Notes: a model not told the origin generated them from the letters alone. Positions 1 through 8,280 are shown, counted from the first letter of the stretch. The stretch: 64,000 bases of DNA from Candidatus Peregrinibacteria bacterium Greene0416_19 (GCA_007375735.1 VMEW01000004.1:1-64000), one strand, 5' to 3'. Program-made: numbers and translations.

Positions 1-2
1 AC

Positions 3-77
3 CTCGAACCCGAAGAAGGCGACGAGCGGCTGGAGGATGTCTTTGATCGCTTGATGATTCATCGCGGGGGAGGATAG
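3..77 (+). CDS. C-terminal fragment of an unidentified protein
   Basis: An open frame enters from the left edge and stops at a TAG at 75-77, leaving 24 acidic residues ending in HRGGG. The frame is followed directly by a strong hairpin terminator, which fits the end of a real gene. No domain can be recognised from so short a tail. It converges with the HU gene. It could be a chance open frame. Confidence 0.4.
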   Translation, partial: LEPEEGDERLEDVFDRLMIHRGGG

Positions 78-95
78 CGTGATCTATGACCAACG

Positions 96-123
96 AAAAG
101 CCCCCGGGTTACGGAGGCTTTTT
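96..123. terminator. Bidirectional hairpin terminator
   Basis: A-run plus GCC on the left pairs with GGC plus T-run on the right, with further inner CCG/CGG pairing. The A/T tracts flank the GC stem on both sides, so it can terminate both the left-edge gene and the convergent HU gene. Confidence 0.8.
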
Positions 124-142
124 CCAGGGAAGGCGGATTCAA

Positions 143-418
143 TTACCGGACGGCATCCTTCAGCGTCTTGCCGGCCTTGAAGGACGGAACCTTCATCGCC
201 GGGATCGAGATCTTCTGTGTAGGATTCCTCGGGTTCACGCCCATGCGCGCGGCGCGGGAGCTGAGCTTGAACGTGCCGAAGCCGGTGATGGTGACGGGCT
301 GACCCTTCTTGAGGTTCTTGATGACGATGTTGATGATCGCCTGGAGCGCGTCCGCCGCCGCGCGCTTGGTGATGCCGGCCGCATCCGCGATCGCTGCGAT
401 CAGGTCCTGTTTGGACAT
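143..418 (-). CDS. hup: HU family DNA-binding protein
   Basis: A 91-residue histone-like protein that bends and compacts DNA as a dimer. The N-terminal helical part begins SKQDLIAAIADAAG and the body carries the family signature GFGTFKLSSRAARMGVNPRNP, with the proline-tipped DNA-binding arm. The length is normal for HU/IHF. The start at 418 is the only ATG that gives the canonical N-terminus. The 20 nt upstream on the sense strand are pyrimidine-rich and have no Shine-Dalgarno sequence. It is divergent from topA across a 411-bp gap, and so pairs two supercoiling-related genes around one control region. Confidence 0.95.
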   Translation of the reverse strand: MSKQDLIAAIADAAGITKRAAADALQAIINIVIKNLKKGQPVTITGFGTFKLSSRAARMGVNPRNPTQKISIPAMKVPSFKAGKTLKDAVR

Positions 419-452
419 AAAAAGGAGGGGGGAAGAAATACGGATTGGCTCC

Positions 453-480
453 AGTGTACGCAGTGTATCGGGCTCCGCAA
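453..480 (-). promoter_or_regulatory. Predicted promoter of the HU gene
   Basis: On the minus strand a TTGCGG -35 (475-480) and TACACT -10 (453-458) are separated by 16 bp. The predicted start near 446 would give a leader of about 28 nt. Confidence 0.5.
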
Positions 481-728
481 GCTCCCGATGCCAGTTTTTC
501 GGCTTGCAGAACGCAAATGTCTGTGATAATGGCTTTTATAAGCCAAAAAACTTGAATACAATCCATACTCCCAACGTGAGATTTTTATGACATTATATGC
601 AATGGGGTCTGAATGAATACCGTTGTCAACGAAGGAATGTTGTCATCGTGACCGCGTCGGGCACGGACGTTCCAACCGACAATGGAACGCCATTTGCATC
701 TTCCCCCAGCTGAAAATCACAGGGGCGT

Positions 729-757
729 TTGACAGTACCGGTTCGTATTCCTACTCT
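729..757 (+). promoter_or_regulatory. Predicted promoter of topA
   Basis: A consensus TTGACA -35 (729-734) is followed after 17 bp by TACTCT (752-757). Transcription would start near 764 and leave a leader of about 66 nt containing the hairpin at 783-801. A TATAGT at 775-780 could act as a second -10. Confidence 0.6.
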
Positions 758-782
758 CCCTTGCACGCTTCCTTTATAGTAT

Positions 783-801
783 CTGCGATTACGAATCGCA
801 G
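783..801 (+). promoter_or_regulatory. Hairpin in the topA leader
   Basis: CTGCGATT (783-790) and AATCGCAG (794-801) form a perfect 8-bp stem with a 3-nt loop in the predicted topA 5' leader. No U-tract follows, so it is not an intrinsic terminator; a role in mRNA stability or start-site access is inference. Confidence 0.45.
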
Positions 802-829
802 CTACGGACGCACATCATTCTTGTTCCGC

Positions 830-3193
830 ATGACACATCTCGTCATTGTCGAGAGCCCGGCAAAGGCAAAAACCATCAAACGTTTTCTGGGGAAGGAGTA
901 CATCGTGGAAGCGAGCATGGGGCACATCCGAGATCTCCCCTCGCGCACGCTGGCGGTCGACGTGGAGAAGAAGTTCGAACCGGAGTACGAAGTGCCCAAG
1001 GAGAAGGCCGCGATCGTGAAGCACCTGCGGGAGGTGTATAAGGAAGCGAGCGATCTGTGGATCGCGACGGATGAAGACCGCGAAGGAGAGGCGATCGGCT
1101 GGCACCTGACGCAGGTGCTCGGCGTGAAGGATCCTCTGACAATCAAGCGCATCGTCTTCCACGAGATCACCGAGCCGGCGATCTTGGAAGCGGTCAAACA
1201 TCCCCGCACCATCGACATGAAGCTGGTGGATGCGCAGCAGGCGCGCCGCGTCCTCGACCGGCTCGTGGGATATACCCTCTCCCCTTTTCTGTGGAAGAAG
1301 GTGTATCGCGGCCTCTCCGCCGGTCGTGTCCAGTCGGTGGCGGTCCGCATCATCGTCGACCGCGAGCGGGAGATTCAGGCGTTCAAGACGGAGGAGTACT
1401 GGAGCCTGACGGCGGAGTTGGAGACAGCCGCCAATGAATCGTTCATGGCCGATCTTGCCCGGCACAGAGATCAGAAGATCGTTCCGAAGACCGAGGCGGA
1501 GGTGAACCACATTCTGGAGCACTTGAAGGGCAAGGATTTCGTTGTGGCTGGGGTTGACGAGAAAGAGCTCAAGAAGACGCCGCCGCCGCCCTTCACCACT
1601 TCCACGCTCCAGCAGGAAGCGGCGCGGAAGCTGGGGTTCTCGGTCAGGCAGACCATGACGGTCGCGCAGCAACTGTACGAGGGCGTCAGCCTGGGAAAAG
1701 GCGAAGGGATGATGGGTCTGATCACCTACATGCGTACCGATTCGGTGAACCTGAGCGGGAAGGCGCTGGAGGACTGCAAACGCGCCGTGGAGCACCAGTT
1801 CGGCCGCGAGTATGTGCTGCCGGAGCCGCGGCGGTACAAGACCAAATCCAAGGGCGCGCAGGAGGCGCACGAAGCCATCCGCCCCACCGAACTCGAGCGC
1901 ACGCCTGCATCCCTTCAGACCGCGCTCGATCACCAGCAACTCAAGCTCTACACTCTCATCTGGAACCGAACAATGGCCACACAGATGGCCGCCGCGGAAT
2001 TCAAGAGGGTTGGTGCGGACATCGTCGCCGGGGACTACACGTTCCGCGCCACCGGCCAGACGGTGGTCTTCGACGGGTACCTGCGCGTGTACCAGGAGGG
2101 CCGCGACGAAGGCGATGCGAAGAAGGAGGAAGACATCGACGACGGTGAGAAAATCCTCCCGCCTTTAGTTGCGAATCAAAAGCTGCAGATGATGGAACTG
2201 AAGCCGCAGCAGCATTTCACCAAGCCGCCGCCGCGCTACACCGAGGCGAGCCTGGTCAAAAAGCTGGAGGAGGAAGGCATCGGCCGCCCGAGCACGTACG
2301 CGCCCACCATCTCCACCATCCAGCAGCGCGGCTATATCAAGAAGGAGGGGAAACAGCTGCTGCCGCTGGACGTGGCATTCATGGTCATCGACCTGCTCGC
2401 CGAACACTTTCCGGACATCGTGAACCTCGCCTTCACCGCGAAGATGGAGCAGTCGCTGGACGACATCGCGGAGGGGGTGGTGAAAGGATCGGCATTCTTG
2501 GGCAGTTTCTACGGCCCGTTCAATGAGCTCGTCAAAGAGAAGACGAAGGAAATCAGCAAGAAGGATGTGTTGAAGGAGCGCATCCTCGGCACCGATCCAG
2601 ACACGGGGCTCGAGGTGGTGGCTCGTACCGGCCGCTTCGGCCCGTACGTGCAATTGGGGCGCCCGGAGAATCTGCCGGAGGAGGAGAAGGGAAAAAAGAG
2701 CAAAGGCAGGAAGAAGCGGATCAAGCTCAAGAGCGCCTCGCTGCCCAAGCACATCCACCTGGAGGAAGTGACATTCGAACAGGCGATGTCGCTCCTCTCT
2801 TTTCCGAAAGATCTCGGTTTGCATGATGGAGATTCCGTTCTGGTCGCGCTGGGCCGCTTCGGGCCTTATCTCAAATGCGGTGAGACAACGGTCAGCCTGG
2901 CGGAGATCGATCTGATGACGCTCCGTCTGGACGATGCAGTGAAGATGATCGTGGAAGCGCAGGAGAAGCGGAAGCGGGCGGCGCAGCCACTCCGCACACT
3001 CGGCCCCGATCCGGCCACCGGCGCGGAGATGCTGGTGAAGGACGGCCGCTTCGGCCCATACATCACGGATGGCAAAACGAATGCATCATTGGGGAAGAAG
3101 CGCGATCCCGTGACGATCACGGCGGAGGAGGCGGCGGAGTTGCTCGCGAAGAAACGGGCGCGGGGGCCGAGCAAGTGGAGGCAACGCGGATAG
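830..3193 (+). CDS. topA: DNA topoisomerase I (type IA)
   Basis: A 787-residue enzyme that relaxes negative supercoils by single-strand passage. The Toprim domain opens with HLVIVESPAKAKTIKRFLG and has the acidic metal site DEDREG near residues 81-86; the active-site tyrosine lies in GLITYMRTDS near residue 300. The C-terminus has no cysteine zinc ribbons but three short RFGPY repeats, the zinc-free tail type. An open frame extends 69 codons further upstream, but the ATG at 830 is the one that starts directly before the Toprim strand. Promoter and leader hairpin lie upstream; the next gene on the strand begins 45 nt after the stop. Confidence 0.97.
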   Translation: MTHLVIVESPAKAKTIKRFLGKEYIVEASMGHIRDLPSRTLAVDVEKKFEPEYEVPKEKAAIVKHLREVYKEASDLWIATDEDREGEAIGWHLTQVLGVKDPLTIKRIVFHEITEPAILEAVKHPRTIDMKLVDAQQARRVLDRLVGYTLSPFLWKKVYRGLSAGRVQSVAVRIIVDREREIQAFKTEEYWSLTAELETAANESFMADLARHRDQKIVPKTEAEVNHILEHLKGKDFVVAGVDEKELKKTPPPPFTTSTLQQEAARKLGFSVRQTMTVAQQLYEGVSLGKGEGMMGLITYMRTDSVNLSGKALEDCKRAVEHQFGREYVLPEPRRYKTKSKGAQEAHEAIRPTELERTPASLQTALDHQQLKLYTLIWNRTMATQMAAAEFKRVGADIVAGDYTFRATGQTVVFDGYLRVYQEGRDEGDAKKEEDIDDGEKILPPLVANQKLQMMELKPQQHFTKPPPRYTEASLVKKLEEEGIGRPSTYAPTISTIQQRGYIKKEGKQLLPLDVAFMVIDLLAEHFPDIVNLAFTAKMEQSLDDIAEGVVKGSAFLGSFYGPFNELVKEKTKEISKKDVLKERILGTDPDTGLEVVARTGRFGPYVQLGRPENLPEEEKGKKSKGRKKRIKLKSASLPKHIHLEEVTFEQAMSLLSFPKDLGLHDGDSVLVALGRFGPYLKCGETTVSLAEIDLMTLRLDDAVKMIVEAQEKRKRAAQPLRTLGPDPATGAEMLVKDGRFGPYITDGKTNASLGKKRDPVTITAEEAAELLAKKRARGPSKWRQRG

Positions 3194-3237
3194 TGGACTT
3201 CGGACTTCGGAACGATGATAGGTATAATCATGCACCC

Positions 3238-5001
3238 ATGGAGTGGATGCATCGTGTTCGGCAGCGATCAGTCGTGTTCCTCTTGCTCGCGGCGATCGTC
3301 ACTCTCGTCTTCCTCGCCTTCGGCCGCTCCCTCTGGCAGGGGTTTGCGCCGGTCGATGATTTTTTCCTCGTCGTCCACAATCTGGCGATTCGCGGCGTGA
3401 ATCCGCTGACCTTCACGCTCGCGTTCACGACGTTCGATCCGGAGCTGTATATCCCTCTCACGCTGGTGAGCTTTCAGATGAATTATCTGATCTCGGGGAT
3501 CTTGCCGTGGTCATACCACCTCACAAATATTTTGTTGCATGCGGTGAATGCGGGGTTGGTGGCGTGGCTGTTGTTTTTATTGATGGGGCGGCCGCCGCGG
3601 GCAAGTATGCCCGCCCTCATTGGGGGAATGTTGTTTGCCGTTCATCCGCTGCATACCGAAGCGGTCGTGTGGATTGCGGGGCGGAAAGATTTGCTGTCCA
3701 CGTTCTTCATTCTGCTCACCTTCATCGCGTACCTGCGGTACCGGTCCGGATCGTGGCGTTGGTATGGGGCGGCTGTCGTCTTTTGCGCGCTCGCGCTCCT
3801 GTCGAAGGTGATGGCGATCACGGTGCCGGCGGTTCTCATTCTGTTCGATCTTTTCATTGAACGTCGGGAATGGAAACGGTCGATGATCGTGGACAAAATT
3901 CCGTTCGTTCTGCTCTCGGTTGTCTTCATCCTCATCGCAGCGGGGGGCAAAGAAAGGATTCTTGCCAGTACCTCGATGCTCGATACGATCCTGATGGCCG
4001 GGCGGAGCATCGCGTTCTATCTGCAGAAGCTCTTCTGGCCCAGCGGGCTGAGCGTGCTGTACCCATACCAGGGATCGATCTCACCCTCCGATCCGGCGTT
4101 CCTTGTTCCGATGCTCGTCGTGCTGGCACTGATCGCGATCTCCGTCCGGAGCGTCCGCGGGAGGCCGTGGCTGACCTTCGGATTCTGGTTCTACGTCATC
4201 ACACTCGCGCCGACCTTCTTCAATTTTTCCAAAGGCGGCTGGATGTTCATCGCGTCCGACCGGTACGCCTATCTGCCGTCGGTCGGGATTCTCCTGATCG
4301 TGTGCTTCTTCCTCCAGTTCTTGCTGGAGAGGAGTCCGACGATGCCGAAGAATCCGACGAGTCCGAGGAATGTCCTTATCCTCGGTATCCTCGGTATCGT
4401 CGGACTCTTCGGATTCCTCTCTTACAGGCAGACCAAAATGTGGGACACTGCCGAAGGGATTTTTCTTCGATCGCTCGCACTCTTCCCCGATGCCGTCATC
4501 GCCCGCACGGGGCTGGCGAACATCTACCTCGAGCAGGGGAAGCACAAAGAAGCGTTCGAGGTGCTGAAGGAAGGACTCCGCTACGTCGATCATCCGCAAC
4601 TGCATGTGAGCGCGGGTACGGTCTACGCGGCTGCCGGAGACACGGCGAATGCGGAGGCGCAGTTCCGGAAAGCAATGGAAATGGATCCGAAAGATCCGGT
4701 GCCGGTCTTTTCCATCGGCTCGCTCGCGGAGCAGCGGGGGGATTGGGAGCTTGCACTCGAGCTGTACGAGAAAGCCGTCGCGATGGACGACTCATACGTC
4801 GGTGCGCGCATTGCGCTCGGGCGGGTCTATGTGACACTCGGTCGATTGAACGATGCGGAGCGGCAGTTCCGGGAGGCGATCCGTTGGAACCCGAGTTCGG
4901 TGGATGCGCGGGAAGAGCTGCTCAAGCTTCTTGCATTGAAAGGTGATACGCGAGGTGTGCAGGAGCAGCAACGTGTTCTGTCGATGCTGCAGAACGATTG
5001 A
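3238..5001 (+). CDS. Polytopic membrane protein with C-terminal TPR repeats
   Basis: About 587 residues. The N-terminal two thirds carry many hydrophobic segments and resemble the glycosyltransferase-like membrane proteins of the TMTC/GT-C type (early PVDDFF acidic motif; HPLHTEAVVWIAGRKDLL). The last ~170 residues form tetratricopeptide repeats, for example ARTGLANIYLEQGKHKEAFE. A role in protein or envelope glycosylation is inference. The start at ATG 3238 is chosen because TATAAT (3223-3228) lies only 9 nt upstream, predicting a leaderless mRNA. Oddly, codons near 4327-4422 form an almost perfect inverted repeat lying between membrane and TPR parts. Confidence 0.8.
   Translation: MEWMHRVRQRSVVFLLLAAIVTLVFLAFGRSLWQGFAPVDDFFLVVHNLAIRGVNPLTFTLAFTTFDPELYIPLTLVSFQMNYLISGILPWSYHLTNILLHAVNAGLVAWLLFLLMGRPPRASMPALIGGMLFAVHPLHTEAVVWIAGRKDLLSTFFILLTFIAYLRYRSGSWRWYGAAVVFCALALLSKVMAITVPAVLILFDLFIERREWKRSMIVDKIPFVLLSVVFILIAAGGKERILASTSMLDTILMAGRSIAFYLQKLFWPSGLSVLYPYQGSISPSDPAFLVPMLVVLALIAISVRSVRGRPWLTFGFWFYVITLAPTFFNFSKGGWMFIASDRYAYLPSVGILLIVCFFLQFLLERSPTMPKNPTSPRNVLILGILGIVGLFGFLSYRQTKMWDTAEGIFLRSLALFPDAVIARTGLANIYLEQGKHKEAFEVLKEGLRYVDHPQLHVSAGTVYAAAGDTANAEAQFRKAMEMDPKDPVPVFSIGSLAEQRGDWELALELYEKAVAMDDSYVGARIALGRVYVTLGRLNDAERQFREAIRWNPSSVDAREELLKLLALKGDTRGVQEQQRVLSMLQND
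4327..4422. repeat. Inverted repeat inside the TPR membrane protein gene
   Basis: GAGTCCGACGATGCCGA (4333-4349) pairs with TCGGTATCGTCGGACTC (4391-4407), 16 of 17 positions. The right side also contains a 20-mer (4400-4419) that recurs as its exact reverse complement at 18862-18881 in the ftsQ upstream region. It is translated in frame as a Pro/Asn/Ser-rich loop followed by a hydrophobic stretch. Confidence 0.7.
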
Positions 5002-5092
5002 CGCCACAATGGACCACTCGTTCTCCATCCGTTGCCAGCACCATTTTTATCGCTATAGCCTGCAATAATCCGCTAGAGCATCCTGTTCGCAA

Positions 5093-5121
5093 TTTACAGC
5101 AGATCACCAGGTTTTTATAAT
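5093..5121 (+). promoter_or_regulatory. Promoter of the 5131 gene
   Basis: TTTACA (5093-5098), 17-bp spacer, TATAAT (5116-5121). The start codon is 9 nt beyond the -10, so the transcript should be leaderless. Confidence 0.7.
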
Positions 5122-5130
5122 GGCTCCACT

Positions 5131-5724
5131 ATGACAGAGGCGAATCGACTGGAATGTCGCGACCAGCCTGAAAGGCAGACGATGTCATTCCACAGCATGG
5201 CAGCCGCCATCGAAGCGGATGACATGAATCGCACCATCAGGCTCGTGTTTCTGATCGACGATGTGTACGCCTACCGTCATCTGGGAGACAGGATGACGGG
5301 TGATTCGCAGGAAGCCCGCCGCGCGCGGAGCATCATCGAGGCCATCGAGAAGGAATTTTCGGGTGTGAAGCTGACCGCCGAGTTCCTCCGGCGCATCATC
5401 CACCATGCCGATGGGGTGCTGATCGGGCCGTCCGCTTTCGATCCCGGGAAGGGCACCATTGAATGTACCATTCGCGTCGATCGAGGCACCAACTACGATG
5501 CGGTCTACCGCTGCGTCGTGCGCGTCCTCGAATGCCAGGACGATTACGAGCCGCGCGGAGGTTCCGCGGGATTCACGCTGGCCGAAGAAGATATGATCGA
5601 GCAAATGCCTGCGGAAGGAGACGTTGATCCGTCGGAGACGCTCGGATCGCAGTGCCAGGATACCTCCAGCGCTGCTCGGAATGTGTTGTACGGCTACATG
5701 CACGGGCGGTACATGAGGCGGTGA
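5131..5724 (+). CDS. Hypothetical protein (197 aa)
   Basis: I do not recognise a family. The protein is soluble, acidic and lacks a signal peptide or membrane segment. A central part reads RTIRLVFLIDDVYAYRHLGD and later GVLIGPSAFDPGKGTIECTIRVD, suggesting an alpha/beta fold; the tail is polar. The start at 5131 is supported by a strong promoter whose -10 lies 9 nt upstream. It begins a lower-GC accessory segment and converges with the Fic gene across a hairpin terminator. Confidence 0.7.
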   Translation: MTEANRLECRDQPERQTMSFHSMAAAIEADDMNRTIRLVFLIDDVYAYRHLGDRMTGDSQEARRARSIIEAIEKEFSGVKLTAEFLRRIIHHADGVLIGPSAFDPGKGTIECTIRVDRGTNYDAVYRCVVRVLECQDDYEPRGGSAGFTLAEEDMIEQMPAEGDVDPSETLGSQCQDTSSAARNVLYGYMHGRYMRR

Positions 5725-5795
5725 GCGGATTTCCGAGGTGTTTGTGTCCGGATAGTGTACACCCTGCTCAAAAACGTCGATCTGCTCAGACTAGA

Positions 5796-5819
5796 ATTTC
5801 GGCTAGAGTAAGCCGAAAT
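5796..5819. terminator. Hairpin terminator between convergent genes
   Basis: ATTTCGGCT (5796-5804) and AGCCGAAAT (5811-5819) form a perfect 9-bp stem with a 6-nt loop, between the stop codons of the 5131 gene and the Fic gene. Confidence 0.7.
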
Positions 5820-5823
5820 AATG

Positions 5824-6876
5824 TTATCGTGTCTTTTCAGCGCGTGTGTAGATCACGCCTTTCCCGACACCTTTCTTTCTGAGCGTTCTTGCACGAACTA
5901 GCGCACTCAAATCATTCTTGAGCGTTGGTCGCTTAATGCGCGGTACGCGGTCGGCGATCTGTCCGATGGAGAGCGTGTCCGCACCGATGGCCTTCAGGAT
6001 GAGCTCCCTACGAGCCTCGCGGTGAAGCTTTTCACCTGGAATGGGTGGTAGCGGTTTGCCCTCGAGCACCCTCAACATCGTCTCTTCGGTTTGGACGAGC
6101 TCACCGGCAAGGAGACGTACAAACTCGTCTGTGGATCCCGTGGTGTCTGCTCGTTCAAGGCTCTGGAGGTACTCCCTGCGCTTGGTATTTCGTACCACAC
6201 AGGGAGGGTAGCCTGCTTGCATGAGGAGCAGGTTCATGAGGAGCCGTGCCATACGGCCATTGCCGTCGTCGAACGGGTGAATGCAGACGAAGCGGTAGTG
6301 GAAGAGCGCGGCGCGTTCCACAGGATGCAGCTTCCCGCCCTCCTTGCCTGCCAGTCGTAGTCTTGACGAAGGCTGGAGCCACTTGAGCAGATTCTGCATT
6401 TCATCAAGCACTTTGATCGGTTCCGTGTATTTGTGAATCGTGCCCGAGAGCGTGAGTACGTGGTTTGGCCGTACCTTGTACTTCCCTGCGCTGAGAGGCT
6501 TATGGATGAGCTTTCCACCTGCGCCTTTTGCGATGGTATGGTCAACATCACGCAAAAGGAGGCCATGCAGTTCTTTGGTGAAGCCCTCCGTGAGGGTTCG
6601 CTTCGATTTCACGACTTCTTGCAGATAGTCGATGGCCTCGGCATGGTTCTTCGCCTCAACGTAATCCTTGAGGGGCTTTCCTTCTGATGTGAGTCCCTCA
6701 CGCAGGAAGAACGCCGTCTCGCCGTAGGTGAGCGTGTTTCCTTCGATGGCATTGGAGTTATACGTCCAATCTATGCGAAGCCTCTCCTGCCACAATGCGA
6801 GAAGCTCCTTGCTGAAAGGGCGAAAGGTATCAATCTTTCTTTGCAAATCGTCGATTATCTTGAATTCTTTCAACAT
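5824..6876 (-). CDS. Fic domain protein, predicted AMP-transferase
   Basis: 350 residues. The Fic motif HPFDDGNGRMAR is intact at about residues 200-211, including the catalytic histidine, so transfer of AMP from ATP to a target hydroxyl is the expected chemistry. An N-terminal inhibitory helix motif SNAIEGN (about 41-47) places it in the self-inhibited class II type. The C-terminal ~60 residues look like a winged helix, as in many stand-alone Fic regulators. The start at 6876 has TAAAAT only 6 nt upstream. Base composition is lower in GC than the flanking genes, which fits an accessory or transferred gene. No antitoxin-like small partner is adjacent. Confidence 0.92.
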   Translation of the reverse strand: MLKEFKIIDDLQRKIDTFRPFSKELLALWQERLRIDWTYNSNAIEGNTLTYGETAFFLREGLTSEGKPLKDYVEAKNHAEAIDYLQEVVKSKRTLTEGFTKELHGLLLRDVDHTIAKGAGGKLIHKPLSAGKYKVRPNHVLTLSGTIHKYTEPIKVLDEMQNLLKWLQPSSRLRLAGKEGGKLHPVERAALFHYRFVCIHPFDDGNGRMARLLMNLLLMQAGYPPCVVRNTKRREYLQSLERADTTGSTDEFVRLLAGELVQTEETMLRVLEGKPLPPIPGEKLHREARRELILKAIGADTLSIGQIADRVPRIKRPTLKNDLSALVRARTLRKKGVGKGVIYTRAEKTR

Positions 6877-6888
6877 GTCTATATTTTA

Positions 6889-7060
6889 TCCAAAAATATC
6901 CAAATATTCAAGAGGCTATTTGCCCACCGTTGACTTCGCCAGCCTCTATGCCCCGAAGGCAAACAGGTCATGTGTCCAATGTGGCAGGCCATCCTTAACG
7001 TAAAAAGAACGGCATTGCCAGGCATCCCTAGGAGTTTGTGTCCATGAAGGGAATACGTAT
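6889..7060. other. Spacer between Fic and ParB-like genes
   Basis: 172 bp with no supported gene, RNA or clear hairpin; only the leaderless promoter of the Fic gene (TAAAAT 6883-6888) borders it. Confidence 0.5.
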
Positions 7061-7561
7061 TCACACACGTACTGCTAGAATCATCGGACGAATCCCAAGA
7101 GCTTTGCAGGCAAGCAGTCGAGTATTACCACCAATCAGATATGGCGGCTCCCCGTCACGGAATAGCACAATAGGAGCTGGCAATTCTGCTCCATCTTCAA
7201 GACCTTGAAAGATACTTTCATGGTCGCGCTTAGAACCAATATGTCCAATCACTTCTTCCTTTGTCCACGTATCACGTGAATCTGTATTGATCATCACTTC
7301 CCAATCTGAGGCAGACAACTCTTCTAGATCCGCAGAAGCAAACGCATGCTCGAGAGAAGAGTAATCCAGTCCGAGCTGTTCTGCTGTTCGCTGGAGTTCG
7401 CCTTTTTCACGTGCAACTTCCTCTTCACGATGCTTCCGCCACCTGGGCATCTTCAATAATTGGTCTGTTTTTGAACGCTGTGCGTCGCGTAAGTCAAAGA
7501 CTCTGGAGAGCGGTTTGCCTTTTTCGATATTCTCGTCTTTTGGTTTTAGATGTTCGCCCAT
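7061..7561 (-). CDS. ParB/sulfiredoxin-like domain protein (166 aa)
   Basis: The C-terminal third ends APIVLFRDGEPPYLIGGNTR followed by LLACKALGI, which resembles the ParB-like nuclease fold where a GxxRL stretch binds nucleotide. The N-terminal half is charged and helical. Function is unknown; similar short proteins occur in mobile accessory regions. The ATG at 7561 has TATAAT 7 nt upstream and a TTGCTA -35 at 17 bp. It sits with the Fic and GIY-YIG genes in a lower-GC block, so recent acquisition is likely but not shown. Confidence 0.6.
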   Translation of the reverse strand: MGEHLKPKDENIEKGKPLSRVFDLRDAQRSKTDQLLKMPRWRKHREEEVAREKGELQRTAEQLGLDYSSLEHAFASADLEELSASDWEVMINTDSRDTWTKEEVIGHIGSKRDHESIFQGLEDGAELPAPIVLFRDGEPPYLIGGNTRLLACKALGIRPMILAVRV

Positions 7562-7568
7562 TATTTAT

Positions 7569-7597
7569 ATTATACAACCTAATATAATATTTAGCAA
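7569..7597 (-). promoter_or_regulatory. Promoter of the ParB-like gene
   Basis: Minus-strand TTGCTA (7592-7597), 17-bp spacer, TATAAT (7569-7574), then 7 nt to the ATG. Its upstream edge touches the first 99-bp repeat. Confidence 0.7.
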
Positions 7598-7598
7598 T

Positions 7599-7697
7599 TG
7601 GCAGGCGCGGTCAGCCGCCGCCTGCGGGCTATGGCCGACCGTTCGCTGCTGAAGAGGCGCCCGAAACCGAACGCTAGCCGAATGATTGTGGAAGCTA
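7599..7697. repeat. 99-bp direct repeat, copy 1
   Basis: Identical over all 99 bases to 8023-8121. The left end reads, on the minus strand, as the 3' end of a tRNA (acceptor CGCGCCT, discriminator G, CCA). The body has short inverted segments (CGGTC/GACCG). A 26-nt piece (7650-7675) recurs at 8074-8099 and 30436-30461, next to tRNA-Asp. Confidence 0.9.
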
Positions 7698-7717
7698 CAT
7701 GGATATCCCGGAGACGA

Positions 7718-7999
7718 TCAAGAGCGAGCACGAAGATCGGGCGGGCGGGGAGACCTGTGCTCTGAATTGCCGAGCTGCGCACGAAAGCGTCTTCCTGCTC
7801 CTGATTTGAGGTACTTTTCTCTCGCGCGAGCCTGCTTAAGATCCGGCCATTCTTCCAGAAAAATTCTCTTCCAGGGGAGTTTTGATTTTGTTGAGTGCAC
7901 AAAGCCAGCGTTGTGCCTGGCTAAGCGCTGTTCTGGATTGTCCGTCATGCCGATATAGTGACTGCCATCCTTTTCGCTTTGAAGAATGTAGACGAACAT
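7718..7999 (-). CDS. GIY-YIG nuclease domain protein
   Basis: 93 residues opening FVYILQSEKDGSHYIGMTDN, the paired strands of the GIY-YIG catalytic fold, followed by the conserved arginine helix (EQRLARHN) and a WPDLKQARAREKYLKS stretch typical of small UPF0213/URI-type nucleases. The start at 7999 gives the canonical N-terminus. The last ~14 codons are probably derived from inserted sequence: their DNA shares GGAGACCTGTGCTCT with tRNA-Trp. The gene lies alone between two identical 99-bp direct repeats, an arrangement expected of a very small mobile unit. Confidence 0.85.
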   Translation of the reverse strand: MFVYILQSEKDGSHYIGMTDNPEQRLARHNAGFVHSTKSKLPWKRIFLEEWPDLKQARAREKYLKSGAGRRFRAQLGNSEHRSPRPPDLRARS

Positions 8000-8022
8000 C
8001 GCAAATGCTGAATGTGGAAACG

Positions 8023-8121
8023 TGGCAGGCGCGGTCAGCCGCCGCCTGCGGGCTATGGCCGACCGTTCGCTGCTGAAGAGGCGCCCGAAACCGAACGCTA
8101 GCCGAATGATTGTGGAAGCTA
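8023..8121. repeat. 99-bp direct repeat, copy 2, embedded in the tRNA-Trp gene
   Basis: Identical to copy 1 at 7599-7697. It begins at the CCA end of the tRNA-Trp gene and runs to the T-loop of its 5' part, so the repeat both contains the tRNA 3' end and separates it from the rest of the molecule. Confidence 0.9.
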
Positions 8122-8176
8122 AACCTACGACCCCAGGTTTTGGAGACCTGTGCTCTACCAACTGAGCTACGCGCCT
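8023..8176 (-). tRNA. tRNA-Trp(CCA), interrupted in the T arm
   Basis: From 8176 the minus strand shows acceptor AGGCGCG, D arm GCTC...GAGC, anticodon arm CAGGT-CTCCAAA-ACCTG with anticodon CCA, a GGGTC variable loop and the 5' T stem GTAGG. The normal loop and CCTAC strand do not follow. Instead roughly 80-90 nt of repeat sequence follows, and the matching acceptor CGCGCCT plus G and CCA appears at 8023-8033. Either an intron-like insertion must be removed or this is a disrupted gene. Only the 5' 56 nt are canonical. Confidence 0.6.
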
Positions 8177-8280
8177 ATGAGCTGAACGAGAGAAAGAACA
8201 ATGGTGGCAACTGAATCCATTCTACCGCATCTTACTATGCCTTGAACCGGAAATTGGCATGCTTCTGCTACCATTCCCTT

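Larger units (their letters stand above)
419..829. other. Divergent intergenic region between HU and topA
   Basis: No gene is supported in these 411 bp. Open frames run through it on both strands, including an upstream extension of the topA frame, but they lack family similarity. It holds the HU promoter (453-480), the topA promoter (729-757), the topA leader hairpin (783-801) and a small hairpin GGCTT/AAGCC next to an A-tract near 531-550. Confidence 0.6.

Noticed and set aside
623..829. Upstream in-frame extension of topA
   Set aside because: No conserved residues; it covers the promoter. The Toprim domain starts at the ATG at 830.
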